64,000 nt of DNA. Origin: Diploscapter coronatus. Lineage: Eukaryota > Nematoda > Chromadorea > Rhabditida > Rhabditidae. Where the stretch lies: assembly GCA_964036155.1 (NCBI GenBank), contig OZ038423.1:32379249-32443248 (forward strand), in the 5' to 3' direction. Of this stretch, positions 24,709 to 36,658 are shown piece after piece (positions within the stretch are counted from its first letter, which is position 1; each line of letters starts with the position of its first letter). Position numbers and translations under genes: made by a program. The notes beneath the pieces are model-generated. The model had not been told where the DNA came from and did not search any database. It saw nothing but the letters and a program-made list of their open reading frames with translations.

Positions 24709-26411
24709 TTTATCCGAAATAGAATTTAGGAATAAAAACCTGAAAAATGAATCGATTAGAAAAAAAATCGATAGTATTGATTGATGAGTGAACTTGCAGG
24801 AGATCGAAAGATGATATAAAAGTTGAAAATAGAAAGGCATATAGAAGAGATTTGGGGCATTCGACCACAGGCAGAGAAACGATACACGATCAGTCGAAGC
24901 TTCTCCTTCGATTTTCTCTCTTTCCTCTTCCATTTCTGCATTTCTGCCTCTTCTCTTTACTTTTTTAGTCATTCTCCCTCTTTTCTCCTTTTTCTCTTTT
25001 TCTTTCCTCTCACAATTTCTTTAGAACGGCCGTGTTGTGCGGCTTACAGAAGAGAGGGAGAACGTAAGCAAAGAGACGAGGAGGAAGAAAAAGAATACTG
25101 ACTGGCCTCAGGGAAAATAGAAGGCGAATTTCCAAAGCAGCGATCGAAATAGAAGTGGAAAAGAAGCAGATAGAGAGGAGATAGTTTAGTTCTTGTTTTG
25201 GAACTGTAAACCACCACAATAGAAAGGAGGGGGAGAAAGATATCATTCGAGTGGAAAAATGACACGACAAGCCGATCTTCGAGAACATTCTCTGACATGA
25301 AATAAAACGGCAAAGTTCATCGATTCCATTCCAGACGCGGGCAAATGATCTGGAAATAAGGAGGAGTTATTTATCTTTTCAGAAAAGATGTGTGCTGAAA
25401 CCAACTTCAAGCGTTGATAATGAGATCAAAAGATGAATGGTATCATCTAGATATGAGAGGAACACTGAATTTGATTTAGAGATTGATGAAAATTGTAAAA
25501 AATAAGGAAATTTGGAGAAATTCCAAATATAGCCAATCTCGGCTATTTTAGTCGAGTAGTCGAAATCGAACGGCTAAATTCATCCATCCACATTTCTCGC
25601 GTCGAAGAAGACATAAACAGTGTGGGAGAATATCGTATGCAATTGGCTGTGTCTGACTGTCTTGACTGCATGAATGAGGTCAGCTGCATTTGACTATTCC
25701 ATCCCTCCCTCGAATGCCTGACTAAATGATTCTAAGACTGTCACTTCTCTCTCGAATCATAATACTCTTCTCACTCTTCACGCATTCTCCATTTCGCAAT
25801 TGCTGAAATTCGGAGAATGCAATGAAGTTCGGAGAATTCAAAGGAAATGATAAGATGGGGACAATTGAAATACAATGTTATAAACAAGCTAAATATTCAG
25901 CGCTGCTTGTTTTATTTAATGTCTTGCGTGTACTCTTTGAAGATAGTCTTCATCTGTTTTTTTCTGTTTATCTTTCATTTTTCAAGATTAGCATATATGG
26001 CTCGTTTTAATTTTTGGAATTTGCATACATTTATTCTCATATCTTTGAAATTTTTTTCGGTCGAAATATGATAACAGGACTGAGGGTTAGAATTTTTGAA
26101 AAGCTAGGAATTTCTCGAAACCTATTTTTTAAATAGACTTTTTCGCACTAAACTCTGGAGAAAGGATAAAGAAACATTTTGAAAATTTAGAGATTTTAAA
26201 ATTTATATTTAAAAATTATTTGCCCATCAAAATACTGAAAAGATTGGCTATTAGGGGTATTTTGAGAGTTATAGCTTTTGTTGAAACGTATTTTTGAAAT
26301 AAATTTTTGTCCGAAATATTAAAAATATTGGGGAAGGGAAATTCTGGGTAGCTTAGAATAGAAAGAATCACAAGGACAGGAATATGTGAAAATTTCAGAA
26401 CTTTTCTCTAG
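24709..26411. other. Intergenic, probably holding missing 5' exons of the next gene
   Basis: There are 1.7 kb upstream of both the calponin gene (minus) and the acidic nuclear-protein gene (plus). The region 24880-25110 is C/T-rich then A/G-rich, giving chance ORFs on both strands. The first recognised exon of the downstream gene at 26412 has no start codon, so at least one upstream exon should lie here, but I could not pick it. Confidence 0.4.
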
Positions 26412-28277
26412 CGTCGTGCGCTCTTCTAGCTTCGGTCATCAGGACGGCGAGCGGATTGAGTGAAACTCAACAACTGGAGAACGTTTGTTCGGAGGGTAGG
26501 TGTTTTCGAAAAAAAAAAAAACTAAAACATAAAATGTTCAGTCTGTTCGCGGTGCCTGGCCGACCCCGACTACGAGGGCTTTCACCGGCTACTCGTTGCG
26601 TTGCTCTCACAGACCAACGAACATCTACAGATTCCGATCAATGTGGGTTTTTCTTAATTATACGAATTTTTAAAAATCAATTATCTTGAAATTAAAATAC
26701 AAAAGTTTAAACCAAATGAATCTGAGAAAAAATTCAATATTTCTCTATCTTTTCCCGAAAATAAAAGAATCAACTTGAAGTTAAAGAATTTTGAAAAAAA
26801 CAATAGATTTAAAGTAAGTTTCAATCAGCTTTGAAATATACGCATTATCTGAATCTCGTAATGTGAGTTTAATGTTTAAAATATGTCTTCAAAGAACCTT
26901 AATCATAAATTAATAGTGGAGCGCTTTCCGGCAATTTGAAAAATTAAAGTAATAATCCAAACGTCCAACCGTTTGATAATTCAGGTGGCTCGAACGGTCG
27001 TGGAGCGCTGCCACAATGACGAGTCGTCTGTTCTCTACGAATTGAAGGCCTTGACGTCCGTCATGTGCAGACCGAAACTGATGGTTAGTTCTCAGTTTCT
27101 TTCAAAATCAGATTCTTCAATGAAACTAGCAAATTCAAAATTTGAGCCCACTTGCACACATTTTTCGATTTTTTTATAAGACAGTTAAAAATTCCAGGAT
27201 TTCGCCTCCCCAACTATCTTCCGTAAACGACGCGCTCGCCAACAGCAAATCGAAGACGATCTTGAAATTCTCCTCGACCAGGAAACGGAGACCATCGGGT
27301 CCACTGGGGGTGTGGAGGAAATTCAACAGGAACAGGAAAAGATGCAAACTGGTAATTTACTTTTTTCTGCAAAAATCTAGAATTCTCCCGTTGTTTTAAG
27401 AAAGTAAAATTTGAAATGGAAAACAAGATAGAATCTCTAAAAAATGTGTTGAAATATGAAATCTACAAATTTGCTTGAAAAAACGAGACTTTATGATAAC
27501 TTTCTGTGAAAACAATACAAATAAATGATTTTTAAATTCCCAGAAGAACCAGAACAGCGCCCGGAAAGCAGCACGGCGTACGAGACGAAATTCCAAGAGC
27601 AGGACGACCAAAATCCCGTCAGAAAAAGACAGAGGCACATTTCAGGCGACGATGATGAGGTTAGTTTTTGAAAAAAAAATCAATTGGTAGTAATTTTTGG
27701 CAATTTTCAGATATTGATCCTGGACTCACCTAAGCGAGCTGCGGCGGGCTTCGTGAATTTGACCGAGACGATCGGATCGAATTTGCCGAACTCCAAGAAA
27801 ACCCCCCGGAAAGCATCGGAAGTTGTCGTCATGCCGCCCTCAAATCCTTCAAACAGATCGAACTCCTGGAAAAGCTCATCCAAATCGCCCACCAGGTATC
27901 AATTTTAAAAAAAGACTTAATCCGAGGATATAAAATTAAAAATTTGATGATTTTTAGCTGAAAGACGGAAACTTTTCTTGTGATATGCTAAATTTTATTA
28001 TATCGACTCGTTTCGTGATGAACTAGACTTTTACATTACAGTTGACTTTTCTTAACATTGCAAAAGTCTAGGATAGATATGAATTTTGATTCCGGAGTTT
28101 AATATTTGAGAGGCCGAATTTAGAGAAAATTGAATGCGAAATTGAACTTTTAGCAAAATTCCCGCCTCGCCCCAGGTGAAGCTACAAAAACCGGCGGAAA
28201 ATCAGCAAAACCAACATCCCCAGACCCAGAAATCTCACCCAACCGCGGACGAAATCGTCGATTTGCTCGAACTCTAG
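26412..28277 (+). CDS. Acidic, low-complexity probable nuclear protein (5' end not found)
   Basis: Seven phase-consistent exons: 26412-26495, 26542-26642, 26985-27083, 27198-27351, 27544-27659, 27711-27895 and 28154-28277, about 287 aa, stop at 28277. The first ~110 residues look helical and HEAT-like (GFHRLLVALLSQTNEHLQIP, NVARTVVERC, LYELKALTSV). Then comes a basic patch (FRKRRARQQQ), an acidic/Gln segment (EDDLEILLDQETET), a second basic patch before an acidic run (RKRQRHISGDDDE), LILDSPKR, and a Ser/Pro/Gln-rich tail ending DEIVDLLEL. This order (helical repeats then acidic, disordered tail with nuclear-localisation-like patches) recalls PELP1/Rix1 ribosome-biogenesis proteins, but I see no diagnostic motif and the N-terminus is missing, so that is only a suggestion. 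Confidence 0.65.
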
Positions 28278-28547
28278 AGCTTTAATAGGGTTTCAAAGAT
28301 AGTTTTCCCGCAAAATTTGAATTTCTAGGGAAAAATAATCAGAAAATGATTAGTTTTGAGATGATTTCAATGAAATTTTCACGAAAAAGGGATTTTTAAC
28401 TGAAAATTGACTTTGGAATCCAAGACTTTTGAACTAGGATTTTGTTGACTCTTGACTATTGTTGTTGTTATCGATTTTTGTTGATCCTTATAAATGTTTA
28501 TAAGAATGAAATCGATTCAATTCGGGCATGGAATGTCTTCAAAAATG

Positions 28548-28745
28548 TATTAAGACACATTCTTTGAGTAACCCGAACAAAGGCCGGACAACTTCAAAAG
28601 TGTCCTGGATCCGAACCAAACTCGTATGAGTGGTGCCTCCTTGGACCCTAAACATAAAAATGGGAAGACCAGGCCCGCCTCCAAAAGCGGATAGGGGTTT
28701 TGACGATTTGACTGTAAGCAGGAGGTACAAAGAAAACTTTCTTTG
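28548..28745 (-). repeat. Dispersed 200-bp repeat, copy 1
   Basis: This stretch matches, in opposite orientation, the block at 36122-36344 over roughly 200 bp with many substitutions and one indel of about 20 bp. Shared landmarks are TTTGAGTAACCCGAACAAAG, GGATCCGAACCAAAC and GGGGTTTTGACGATTTGACT. Both copies can be read as a similar peptide (RPLFGLLKE), but the copies are short and lack a start context, so an element remnant is more likely than a gene. Confidence 0.75.
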
Positions 28746-29595
28746 CTTATCTTTAATTTTAGCTTTATCATTCCTGCTATTTGAGATCAATGAAACTGGG
28801 CACTAATTCGTTGCCAGTTTCGTCTACCGAAATAAGCTCTGAACTCATAGAATTTGTTTAACGCCTTGGAAGAATATAAAGTCATCATTATGAAGAAAAT
28901 CGATTTAAATTTGAGATATTTGTCCTGAGCATTAGGTTCAAATCTACGTAGCTCCTATGAATAATTGCATGTCATCAAAACACCAATGAAGAATTTGAAT
29001 CAAATTTAAGTGATGATAGGAATGTGTTGCACATGCGTGAATAGGGCACTTCAAGTTTAGTCTTCTTTGCGAAATACTATGATTCTCGTTTCGTCATTCA
29101 TCTGCAGGTTGAGTTTCAAGAAAGTAAAGGCATGCATGCCCAGCTTCACCTGCCGATACTCATCCCGAAAATAAAGTCAAATTGATCTGACTTCACTGAA
29201 GAGTGTTAAGCAGCTTTATTAATGAACCATAGCTTTCGATTTATTTTCATTTCAATTTTTGATAAAAATAAAAATTTATTATTTATACAGTTTTCATTTG
29301 AACAATGAAATATCAGATGAGAAGGATAATCAAGGAGAGCATGACACGTCAACCCGTTCGTCCGTTTCGCAGGCATAGTAATTACGAATAATGGTGCACT
29401 AAATATTGAATATGATTTTAGGAAATTTTTTATAGGGTGCGTGAGTTTCTGAACTATTTTCATGTGCCTTTAATAATCAAAAATGATATTTCTTTAAGAA
29501 TTTAAGCGAATCTAATATCGGGTCAAATCTTCCAAATCTGATCATACATATTTTCTCGCCTTTCACTTTCGAGTTATTTCTAACTAAAATATTTC

Positions 29596-29682
29596 ATGCC
29601 GTAAAACCTGTAATAGATGCCTTGGGGCTTTAATTTTCAACCTCTCAAAAATAAAAAAGTTCTATTAGAGAATTTACGGCAT
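29596..29682. repeat. Mini element with CCGTAAA...CTAATAG ends
   Basis: ATGCCGTAAA...AATAG at the left end mirrors CTATTAGAGAATTTACGGCAT at the right end. The 87-bp unit shares its end sequence with the larger inverted repeat inside a nos-3 intron (38551-38790), supporting a common non-autonomous family. Confidence 0.55.
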
Positions 29683-30099
29683 TCGTATTTTTACAAATTA
29701 AACTTAATCTTACAGGAGTGTTGCCCCATAATCCATTAGGCGTTAGCTAAAATATTGATTATAAAATGTACATTTAGGTTGTTATTAATTTCTTTTTCCT
29801 TGATCTAAGTCAGCTTCAAAATCTCTTTTATAAGTAGAGAAGTCAAGTAAATTTTAGGAAATAGATCATCACGGTAATTCATCAAAATAACACTATTACA
29901 AACTCTCAACAAGACAAAATAGTTTCTAGATTTTCGAAAATGATCCACTCGGTATAAATTAGTTCATTTTTGTAAAAGGTAAAAATTTTAATGAATTAAA
30001 AATATGACTCACAACACCACAGTTCAGGTTCGGAAGGTTAACTGAAGGAATTTAGTAAAGCGCATCGGGAAATTGAAGAACTGATTTTCATAAATGCAC

Positions 30100-30251
30100 C
30101 AGATTTGGCAAATATCGAACCGCAGTCAACTGCATGAAAAGAGACAGTATGTCTTATTGAGAGACGGAAAGAAGGATGATCTTTTCTCTCGCGATTAGGC
30201 ATGCTATCTCATTTCATGCGGTTGACTGCGGTTCGAAATTTACCAAGTCTG
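30100..30251. repeat. Fold-back repeat, AGACTT...CCGCAG family
   Basis: Arms of about 45 bp at 30100-30142 and 30209-30251 are near-perfect reverse complements (GAACCGCAGTCAACTGCATGAAA against TTTCATGCGGTTGACTGCGGTTC). The loop holds a TCTTATTGAGAGACGGAAAG core shared with the copies at 4515, 42467 and 56622. It lies just downstream of the lectin gene. Confidence 0.75.
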
Positions 30252-30444
30252 AAACGCACTACTATAAATATGGAGATTTAGTATTGCGATATTTGTGCAT
30301 TTTTGAAAATCGAATTCTTCTTCCATTGCGATTAACTAAATTTCTTACCCGGAAATCTAAATATAATTAATAATTATCCACTAGTTGAAAGTTCAGCCAT
30401 TCATTACATCTTATTCTTTTTTTATATGTATTCGAGGTCTGGAT

Positions 30445-33400
30445 TTATGAGTGATCATGACTTGTGCTGATGCACGCGAATGTTCGAGATTCGTCGCGAC
30501 CAAGCCTTAACACTTGCGGCATCAACGCGAGCCATGCCCACTGTTCCAATCTAGATCTCTCAAAGAGTCGAAGGTACTCTTGTTATAGATTTGAGATTCA
30601 ATTATCCAATTAAAACCATGGCTACAGTGAAACTTTTTTTTTACTTACAAAGGATTATTCCACAGGTTACATGCATACTCCTGGTTATCACTGTCTTCTA
30701 GACGCTAAATTTGTTATAGATCAAAATACAGAGAGATGAAAAGTATGAAAACAAATATCCTTGAACTAATCATAGTAGGAAACCTGGAAATGTAGAACGA
30801 TAAATCATAGGAACATACGAAATAATATGGTAAAAGATGCTCTAGCCTACCCTTCCCTTCTCTAACCCTTTACTATTTTCGTATGTTTCTATCGTTCTAC
30901 TTTTCAAAATTGCCTATAAGTAGAATGATGACTTACATTAGAATTGCCTGCGATTTTGCGCATATCAATCCAAACGATAGGATTCGCTGAAAAAAGGAGA
31001 AAATCAATAGATGATCTTAATTACCTTGTTTAATTTTTAATAAAATTTAGTTAGTAAGAAATTTTGGCCAGTTTCGACATAATTTGGATGAGTTTTACGT
31101 TAAATTACATCTTTTAATAAATACTAGGCGGAGTTTATTGTCCGAAAAATTTGGGAAGGCTACAACAGAAAGGTTCGCTCTACAAAGATGATCATAGCTT
31201 TATTTAGGATAAATCGTTTCGGAGATCTAAAAAGTTTTGAGATCAGCATGATTTCGATGATCAGACTGATACCAAATTTAAACGTTAAAATCAATGTTGA
31301 AAACTGATTTGGCCTCTCTAACCATTAGCTTTCTTTGTGAATGCGGTCTTATTAATGCCGTAAAATGAAAAAAACGCAATTTAGAAATCGAATGTTCCAA
31401 TTTATATATTAATAAGTTCTCATGAATTTCCTTACCATAATCCGCTAAGTCCCTGCCTTGCTGTTGGCTGTAAAGCCTTGGTAGATGGCACATTGAGCAT
31501 AATGCCTTGCAGTTCGCACTTGCTGTGTTCCAAGTGGCAAGAGTACGAAAATACTATAAACTCCTTGCTATTCACGAAACGAAATTAAAACGAAAATGAT
31601 ATTCAACGATTACCCGATAGCATTTGCCGTCAACAAAATCCCAGCCAGTAGGACATTGTGCAGCTGAAATTGTTGAAGTTAGATTTGAAAAAAACGCTTT
31701 TTGCTTGAAGAAGAGGGCATTTTCCTTTATTCTCTAATCATAATGAATTATTATTGAGGAAGAGTAAGATGATGCTATTTTTTGAAAAAACGAGTTGGTC
31801 GTTTATTCATGTAAATTTGATGTTGATAGTTGAGTTCGGTTAAAAAGAAGTGATAACGCTTTCTTTGTAATTCATACACTATTCTTACAAATTTGATGTA
31901 TGAATTTTAATCGAATTTAATGAATGAATATGGAAGTCACGAATCTCTCGGAACATATACGGTAGTTTTCCCAGAAAACAAAATGATTCCTCCGAAAAAA
32001 GCTCATAAAATTTATGGACTCGGGCAATAGATTTCCTCTTGAATTGCTAATAAAATGGTTGGTTTGAAGAATAGTTAAGACTTACCACAGCAAGCTGATG
32101 GAGCTGAATTTGCGAAACAAGTACCGGTTGGAGTACCTAAAAACCAAATTTAATATCAATTTTCAAGAAAATGATATGAGAATATTTACATAGATAGTCT
32201 ACCAAAATTTGGGCTTAAATTGAAGCTAAAGATATTTATTATTTATTCACATAGAATTTGGAGTCAAACAATACCAAACATGGTATGGTACCAAATGATA
32301 ACGACTCATGTAACACGGTAGAGTGGTAATGCGATAAATTGGGAAGCAACAATGAAGTATTATCCTTCAGCTGCTATATTCCGAAAAGATTTTTCGAATT
32401 CGTTTGATTTTCGAAACGTTATGAGTTTTTGAAAAAAAAAAAACTTCTTCTAAAAGTTAGATATAGAGTAATTCGGACTGCGAAGCGGCCCCTAGACAGA
32501 CAAGTGAGTGGCCATGAACGCAGTCTGTCTAGTTAATTGATAGTTTCATGAATCGCCTTCGACAGGCTTGCCCGAAATTCACTTTTCTAGAACGGGGATA
32601 CGTGAAAATAACCAAAAATCTGGGCGAACTGGGGACGGAGACGAGGATAGATAAATTTGTAACAAGCCTGATTGCCTCGCTTTTGCATGGAGGCAGTATT
32701 TGCACCCTCTTTGTTTAAGGTCCCTGTAAAGAAATAAGAAAACTGGATTTATTTTAATTTATTTCTTTGTTTTAGAAGATTACATAATTCGTTACAAAAT
32801 AGGGTCTGCTTAGTTTGGAAAGGGTGAATTCAGACGAATCGCATGGGCCTTTATGAAGAGGAAAGAGTGAGAGATAATGAGGAAACGGTCCAATTTATAT
32901 GGACGCTGAATTCATAAAGTGGAGAAATGTTAGACAGATTGCTCATAATAAATCATCTTGTAAATTTGGACTTGAAATTTAGAAATTGAAAAGTGAAATG
33001 AATTATTTCACGAGTCCCCAAATGGTTCTACACAACCTATAGTTTTCTATTCTAAACTAACTTAGATTCTTTTTTTTTACATTTTTACTTTACTTCAAAT
33101 CTTCCCGTTATTTCTAGTGTCATAAAACATTCCCAACAACGGCATCAACCGGAAAGATAAACCCCTATCTTATCTTTCTGGACATTATTGCGTGCTGTTA
33201 TGAAGTGGGACCCTCTTTCTCCCTCCCTAGCTACTGCTTATTCTGATGCTAGCGATTTAGAAGACTGATATTCAGGGAGAATCTGATCTAGACACAGCGA
33301 TAATATCTGTGTGAGGGAATCGACAAAAATGTTAGTTAAACCATTATCGAGTATGGTTTAAAAGACGGACATAGATATTGACTTACATGAAGCAGTCGTG

Positions 33401-33829
33401 GTGGTCGTGCTTGTAGACGTCGATGTAGACGTGCTTGTAGACGTCGATGTAGATGTGCTTGTAGACGTCGATGTAGATGTGCTTGTAGACGTCGATGTAG
33501 ATGTGCTTGTAGACGTCGATGTGGACGTGCTTGTAGACGTCGATGTGGGCGTGCTTGTAGACGTCGATGTGGGCGTGCTTGTAGACGAGGATTCCGTGCT
33601 AGTTGACAGCGTGGAAGTTAGAGTACTAAAATCCATGGCTGACGTTGTTTCCATCGTCTCGGTAGAAAGCATTGTAGACGTAGGGGGAGGCAGTATTGTT
33701 GTAGCACCGTCTCCTAAAATGCTGACAGGATAAATGTCAATTGATCTAAAGATTACCTGGTGCTGTTCGAAAGCACGGATCAACAACGGCGAATAGAATG
33801 TGGAACAGAAAGAAGCTGACTCCTGACAT
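30445..33829 (-). CDS. Secreted mucin-like C-type lectin with Ser/Thr stalk
   Basis: Nine exons: 33829-33757, 33713-33387, 32723-32613, 32136-32086, 31663-31614, 31553-31436, 30986-30937, 30704-30649 and about 30550-30445, about 313 aa. Exon 1 encodes a signal peptide (SFFLFHILFAVVDP). Exon 2 is a Ser/Thr-rich stalk with a long run of alternating S-T, likely O-glycosylated. Exons 3-4 form a Cys/Gly segment resembling nematode lustrin-type repeats (PTGTCFANSAPSACC). Exons 5-9 form a C-type lectin domain: CPTGWDFVDGKCYR, TWNTASANCKALC, LPRLYSQQQGRDLADYA, NPIVWIDMRKI, NQEYACNLWNNP and a final RTFACIS. No EPN/QPD-WND calcium/sugar motif is evident, so sugar binding is unproven. The acceptor of the last exon is ambiguous (30550 or 30556). 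A hairpin repeat sits in the intron 30705-30936. Extracellular surface or immune roles are typical of such worm lectins. Confidence 0.82.
30791..30904. repeat. Fold-back repeat in a lectin-gene intron
   Basis: The left arm GTAGAACGATAAATCATAGG with following ACATACGAAATAATATGG pairs with the right arm CTATTTTCGTATGTTTCTAT then CGTTCTAC. It lies wholly within the intron 30705-30936. Confidence 0.65.
33407..33587. repeat. 24-bp coding minisatellite (about 7.5 units)
   Basis: A 24-bp unit beginning GTGCTTGTAGACGTCGATGT starts at 33407, 33431, 33455, 33479, 33503, 33527, 33551 and 33575 with only a few substitutions (TAGAT, TAGAC, GGGC variants at the end). On the minus strand each unit encodes eight alternating Ser/Thr residues of the lectin stalk; the GGGC variants introduce a Pro. 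Unit number is likely to vary between individuals. Confidence 0.92.
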
Positions 33830-36121
33830 TGTATTGGACAAAGAAAGTTCGGAAGCGATAAAATCAAACGCAGGATGAGAGAGGGCAGCGGAATTTGCCC
33901 GACAGTGAGGGATATATCACCTGATGGCAGCTTTTATAATGATACAGGTAGCCATGATTAGAGATGCATTATCATCTCGAAATCGACGAAATAGCGTCGA
34001 CGCGGGCAGTTCATCTATGTATCGCTAGTTTCAATCATCGCTTTTCCTTCTAATTAATATCCTTTTAGGGTTGACTTCTCAGAATCTTACTTTAGCAATG
34101 TAAATATTATACATTATTTCGGTATTCTTATCAGCGAATAGCATACCATAATTTTTCGATAAAACTAACGAAATGTAATTATTAGGAACTCGTTCTGTTC
34201 TAATTTAGACTATTGCCTCTCAATTATCTGTCAATTTTATTATATTTATTCGAGCAAATATTGTCAATTGATAAGAATTACTGCGAATAAATATGGAATT
34301 TAAACAATCTAGTCGGCATAACTTTCTTTATCAAATCAATTGATGAAACAGAAATTTTCCTAAGTAGTCCGGAGTTCAGACGCCTAATTCGGATCATTCA
34401 TTTATGACGTATTTGAGTCGACTCCTACTCTAATCAATTACGAAATGTATTTTTATTATACTAATTTTCTTCCGTGCTGATTCTATTTTTCATTATTCGG
34501 TTTTTTATACATGCTTACGAATGTATTGGATTTTCTCATAAGCGTCTCCTTTTCCAACAGGCATCGGGAGGTAATAGACGACGATATATTTAGGAAGGTA
34601 TGAAAGCCGAATAGTGACAGGCAAGAAAAGAGAGAAGCAAATCTTTTCATATCCAATACTATTTGATCTTTATTCTTTCTTCTCTATCTGTCTCTTTCTT
34701 ATGGCCACCTCTGACGAAATCAAGGAATCGAGAAATATCATCGCAGTTCCATTCCGATTCGGAGAGACATTCAATCGTTTGAGATGTATGAGAATAAAGA
34801 GATAATTCTCTCTCTCTCTCTCTTTCTCTTAATTCAACGCTACTTCTTCGTCTAACTGATAAGAAGTGAATATCTTTGGCCTCTCTTGTCTGAGGAGCCT
34901 GTTTTCAGTCGGCTAACTTTTTCTCTGACAAGCATTATCAGCTGCTGACAAAGTCGCCAGAAGTAGTTACGGCGATGCGGTTCGGAAAGAATGATAAAGA
35001 AATGTAGAAGTATTGAAGAAGATATAAGAAGAAAAATATTCCCATCTCCTCGCCATTTCGTTCATTGTCTTTCTATAATGATTGAATCTTTTCTCCTGTT
35101 GCTTCTAGACTGTTTTCTAGTTTCCTAATGATAGTGAGAACCTGACAACCGTGAAAAATCTGAAAAGTTGTACTTCTAATAACTTTATTTCAATAGGAAA
35201 TAGAAAAATGAAAATAATGATAGGTATTCTAAGCTAAGGAATGATTATCGTATTTCCTTTAATTGAAGAGCATGACCTATTTTTCAACCCCCTATTTTCG
35301 AACAAAAATTGAAATTTTCAAACCATCATAACTCACCATCTAATGATCGTAGTCACTTAAAATCAAAGCTAAACTCACTTTAAACTTTGTAAAGAATAAA
35401 AAAAACACTTCTTGAGATGATTTGAGTTGGGCAATGTATAGATTTATCGTTTTGATATTTGAGGGTGGACTTCTAGCATAGGTTTTACGGTTTTAAGAAT
35501 AGTCAGTCGTCCTTCAGCACAACCAAAATACGACTTCTCTCGCAATCAGCCGTTTGGTAAGCCATCATCAGATGACCGAGATTGGGGAGACATTTCTAGA
35601 GGAAAAAACAAACAGCGAGAGACTTTGTCTGCATGCCTCTTCACAAGATTTATCTCGGCCAGATTTATTTCACTGTGCTTCAGCATATTATGGCGATGAG
35701 AGGGCATTGATATCCAGTTAGAGATAATCTGACTACGAGAAGGAGAAAAATCCACCGGCTAATGAAGAACAGGGAAATAAATCAGAACACAAAGACCGAT
35801 AGCGCAGGCTAGTTGAATGTTTTAGGATGAATGCCAAATCGGAGGGATTTTTTCTTATATTTATATATTTAAAGGGTACAGGTGATTTTTCGAATGTGAG
35901 GATAAAGTCATAACCCTTAAACTGGACGAAAGAGTTTTTCTTTGGGATTTTTTTAGTGAGAGCGATTTTATGCAAAATATAGGTGTTGCGGAAGCCCAAT
36001 TTTTGACTTTGGGACCCCCTCCAGCCCCAAACAAGTGGCTGACCCCCCTAAACCAATATATTTTCGAAAGTACATTCCATGACCATGTTCATCCTTTTTA
36101 AATTTTCCGAAAATCTTTCAT

Positions 36122-36344
36122 AGCAAAAAAGTTTTCTTTGTACTTCCTGTTCACAGTCAAATCGTCAAAACCCCCAACTTTGACTCCCACCTAGCCCTGC
36201 CCACTTTTGGGGGCGGGGCCTAATCTCCCCATTTTTGTGATTAGGGTTCATGGGTGTATCCACCATATAAGTTTGGTTCGGATCCGAGACACTTTTGCAG
36301 TTGTCCGGCCTTTGTTCGGGTTACTCAAAGAACGCGTCTTAAAA
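36122..36344 (+). repeat. Dispersed 200-bp repeat, copy 2 (inverted relative to copy 1)
   Basis: The reverse complement aligns with 28548-28745. Compared with copy 1 it carries an extra ~20 bp around 36175-36195 and about 20% substitutions. Landmarks: AGTCAAATCGTCAAAACCCC and TTTGTTCGGGTTACTCAAAG. Confidence 0.75.
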
Positions 36345-36559
36345 AAAAGCAAAAAAACTCCGAACATTCAAAATAATCACCTTGATCCTGTTTGAGTACT
36401 CTGGGACATCAAAATTGAAATGTGTGAGCGTTTTCAGAGATAAAACTGAATTTGTACAACATGCACAAGTTAGGTCATTTATCGTTCGAAAATTGTACAT
36501 TTCTCGAATTAAAATTAGTACCAAATAAATAAATATAAAATGTAGAAGACAATTCATAC

Positions 36560-36658
36560 CTGACATTAGCTTTGTCAATGCCCATTCCGAACGCGATCGT
36601 GGCCACGACGACGGAATCTCGCCATTCATCCATTTCTGCTGCACTTCGCTGAGGGGGT
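36560..36658 (-). pseudogene. Isolated RecQ-family helicase exon with a frameshift
   Basis: This 99-bp block is flanked on the minus strand by good splice signals (CTTTCTTCAG before, GTATGA after). One frame reads SEVQQKWMNGEIP, the next frame VVVATIAFGMGIDKANVR. Together these match the RecQ helicase motif V region (compare RECQL5 VQ..W.....PVIVATISFGMGVDKANVR), but a single-base loss around 36606-36612 breaks the frame between them. I found no neighbouring RecQ exon (no YHAGL motif upstream, no YYQESGRAGRD downstream). A truncated duplicate of a recQ gene is the best explanation; an assembly error in a gene with distant exons is the alternative. Confidence 0.7.

Larger units (their letters stand above)
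28278..30444. other. Convergent intergenic region with repeats
   Basis: The 2.2 kb between two 3' ends hold no supported gene. They contain a dispersed 200-bp repeat (28548-28745), a short TIR element (29596-29682) and a hairpin repeat (30100-30251). Confidence 0.55.

Noticed and set aside
24637..25313. Several overlapping ORFs upstream of the calponin gene
   Set aside because: C/T-rich then A/G-rich DNA opens many frames; only the first calponin exon (24708-24658) has support.
33398..33733. Plus-strand ORF of VDVDVLVD repeats
   Set aside because: It is the antisense of the Ser/Thr minisatellite; the minus strand has a signal peptide, introns and a lectin domain.
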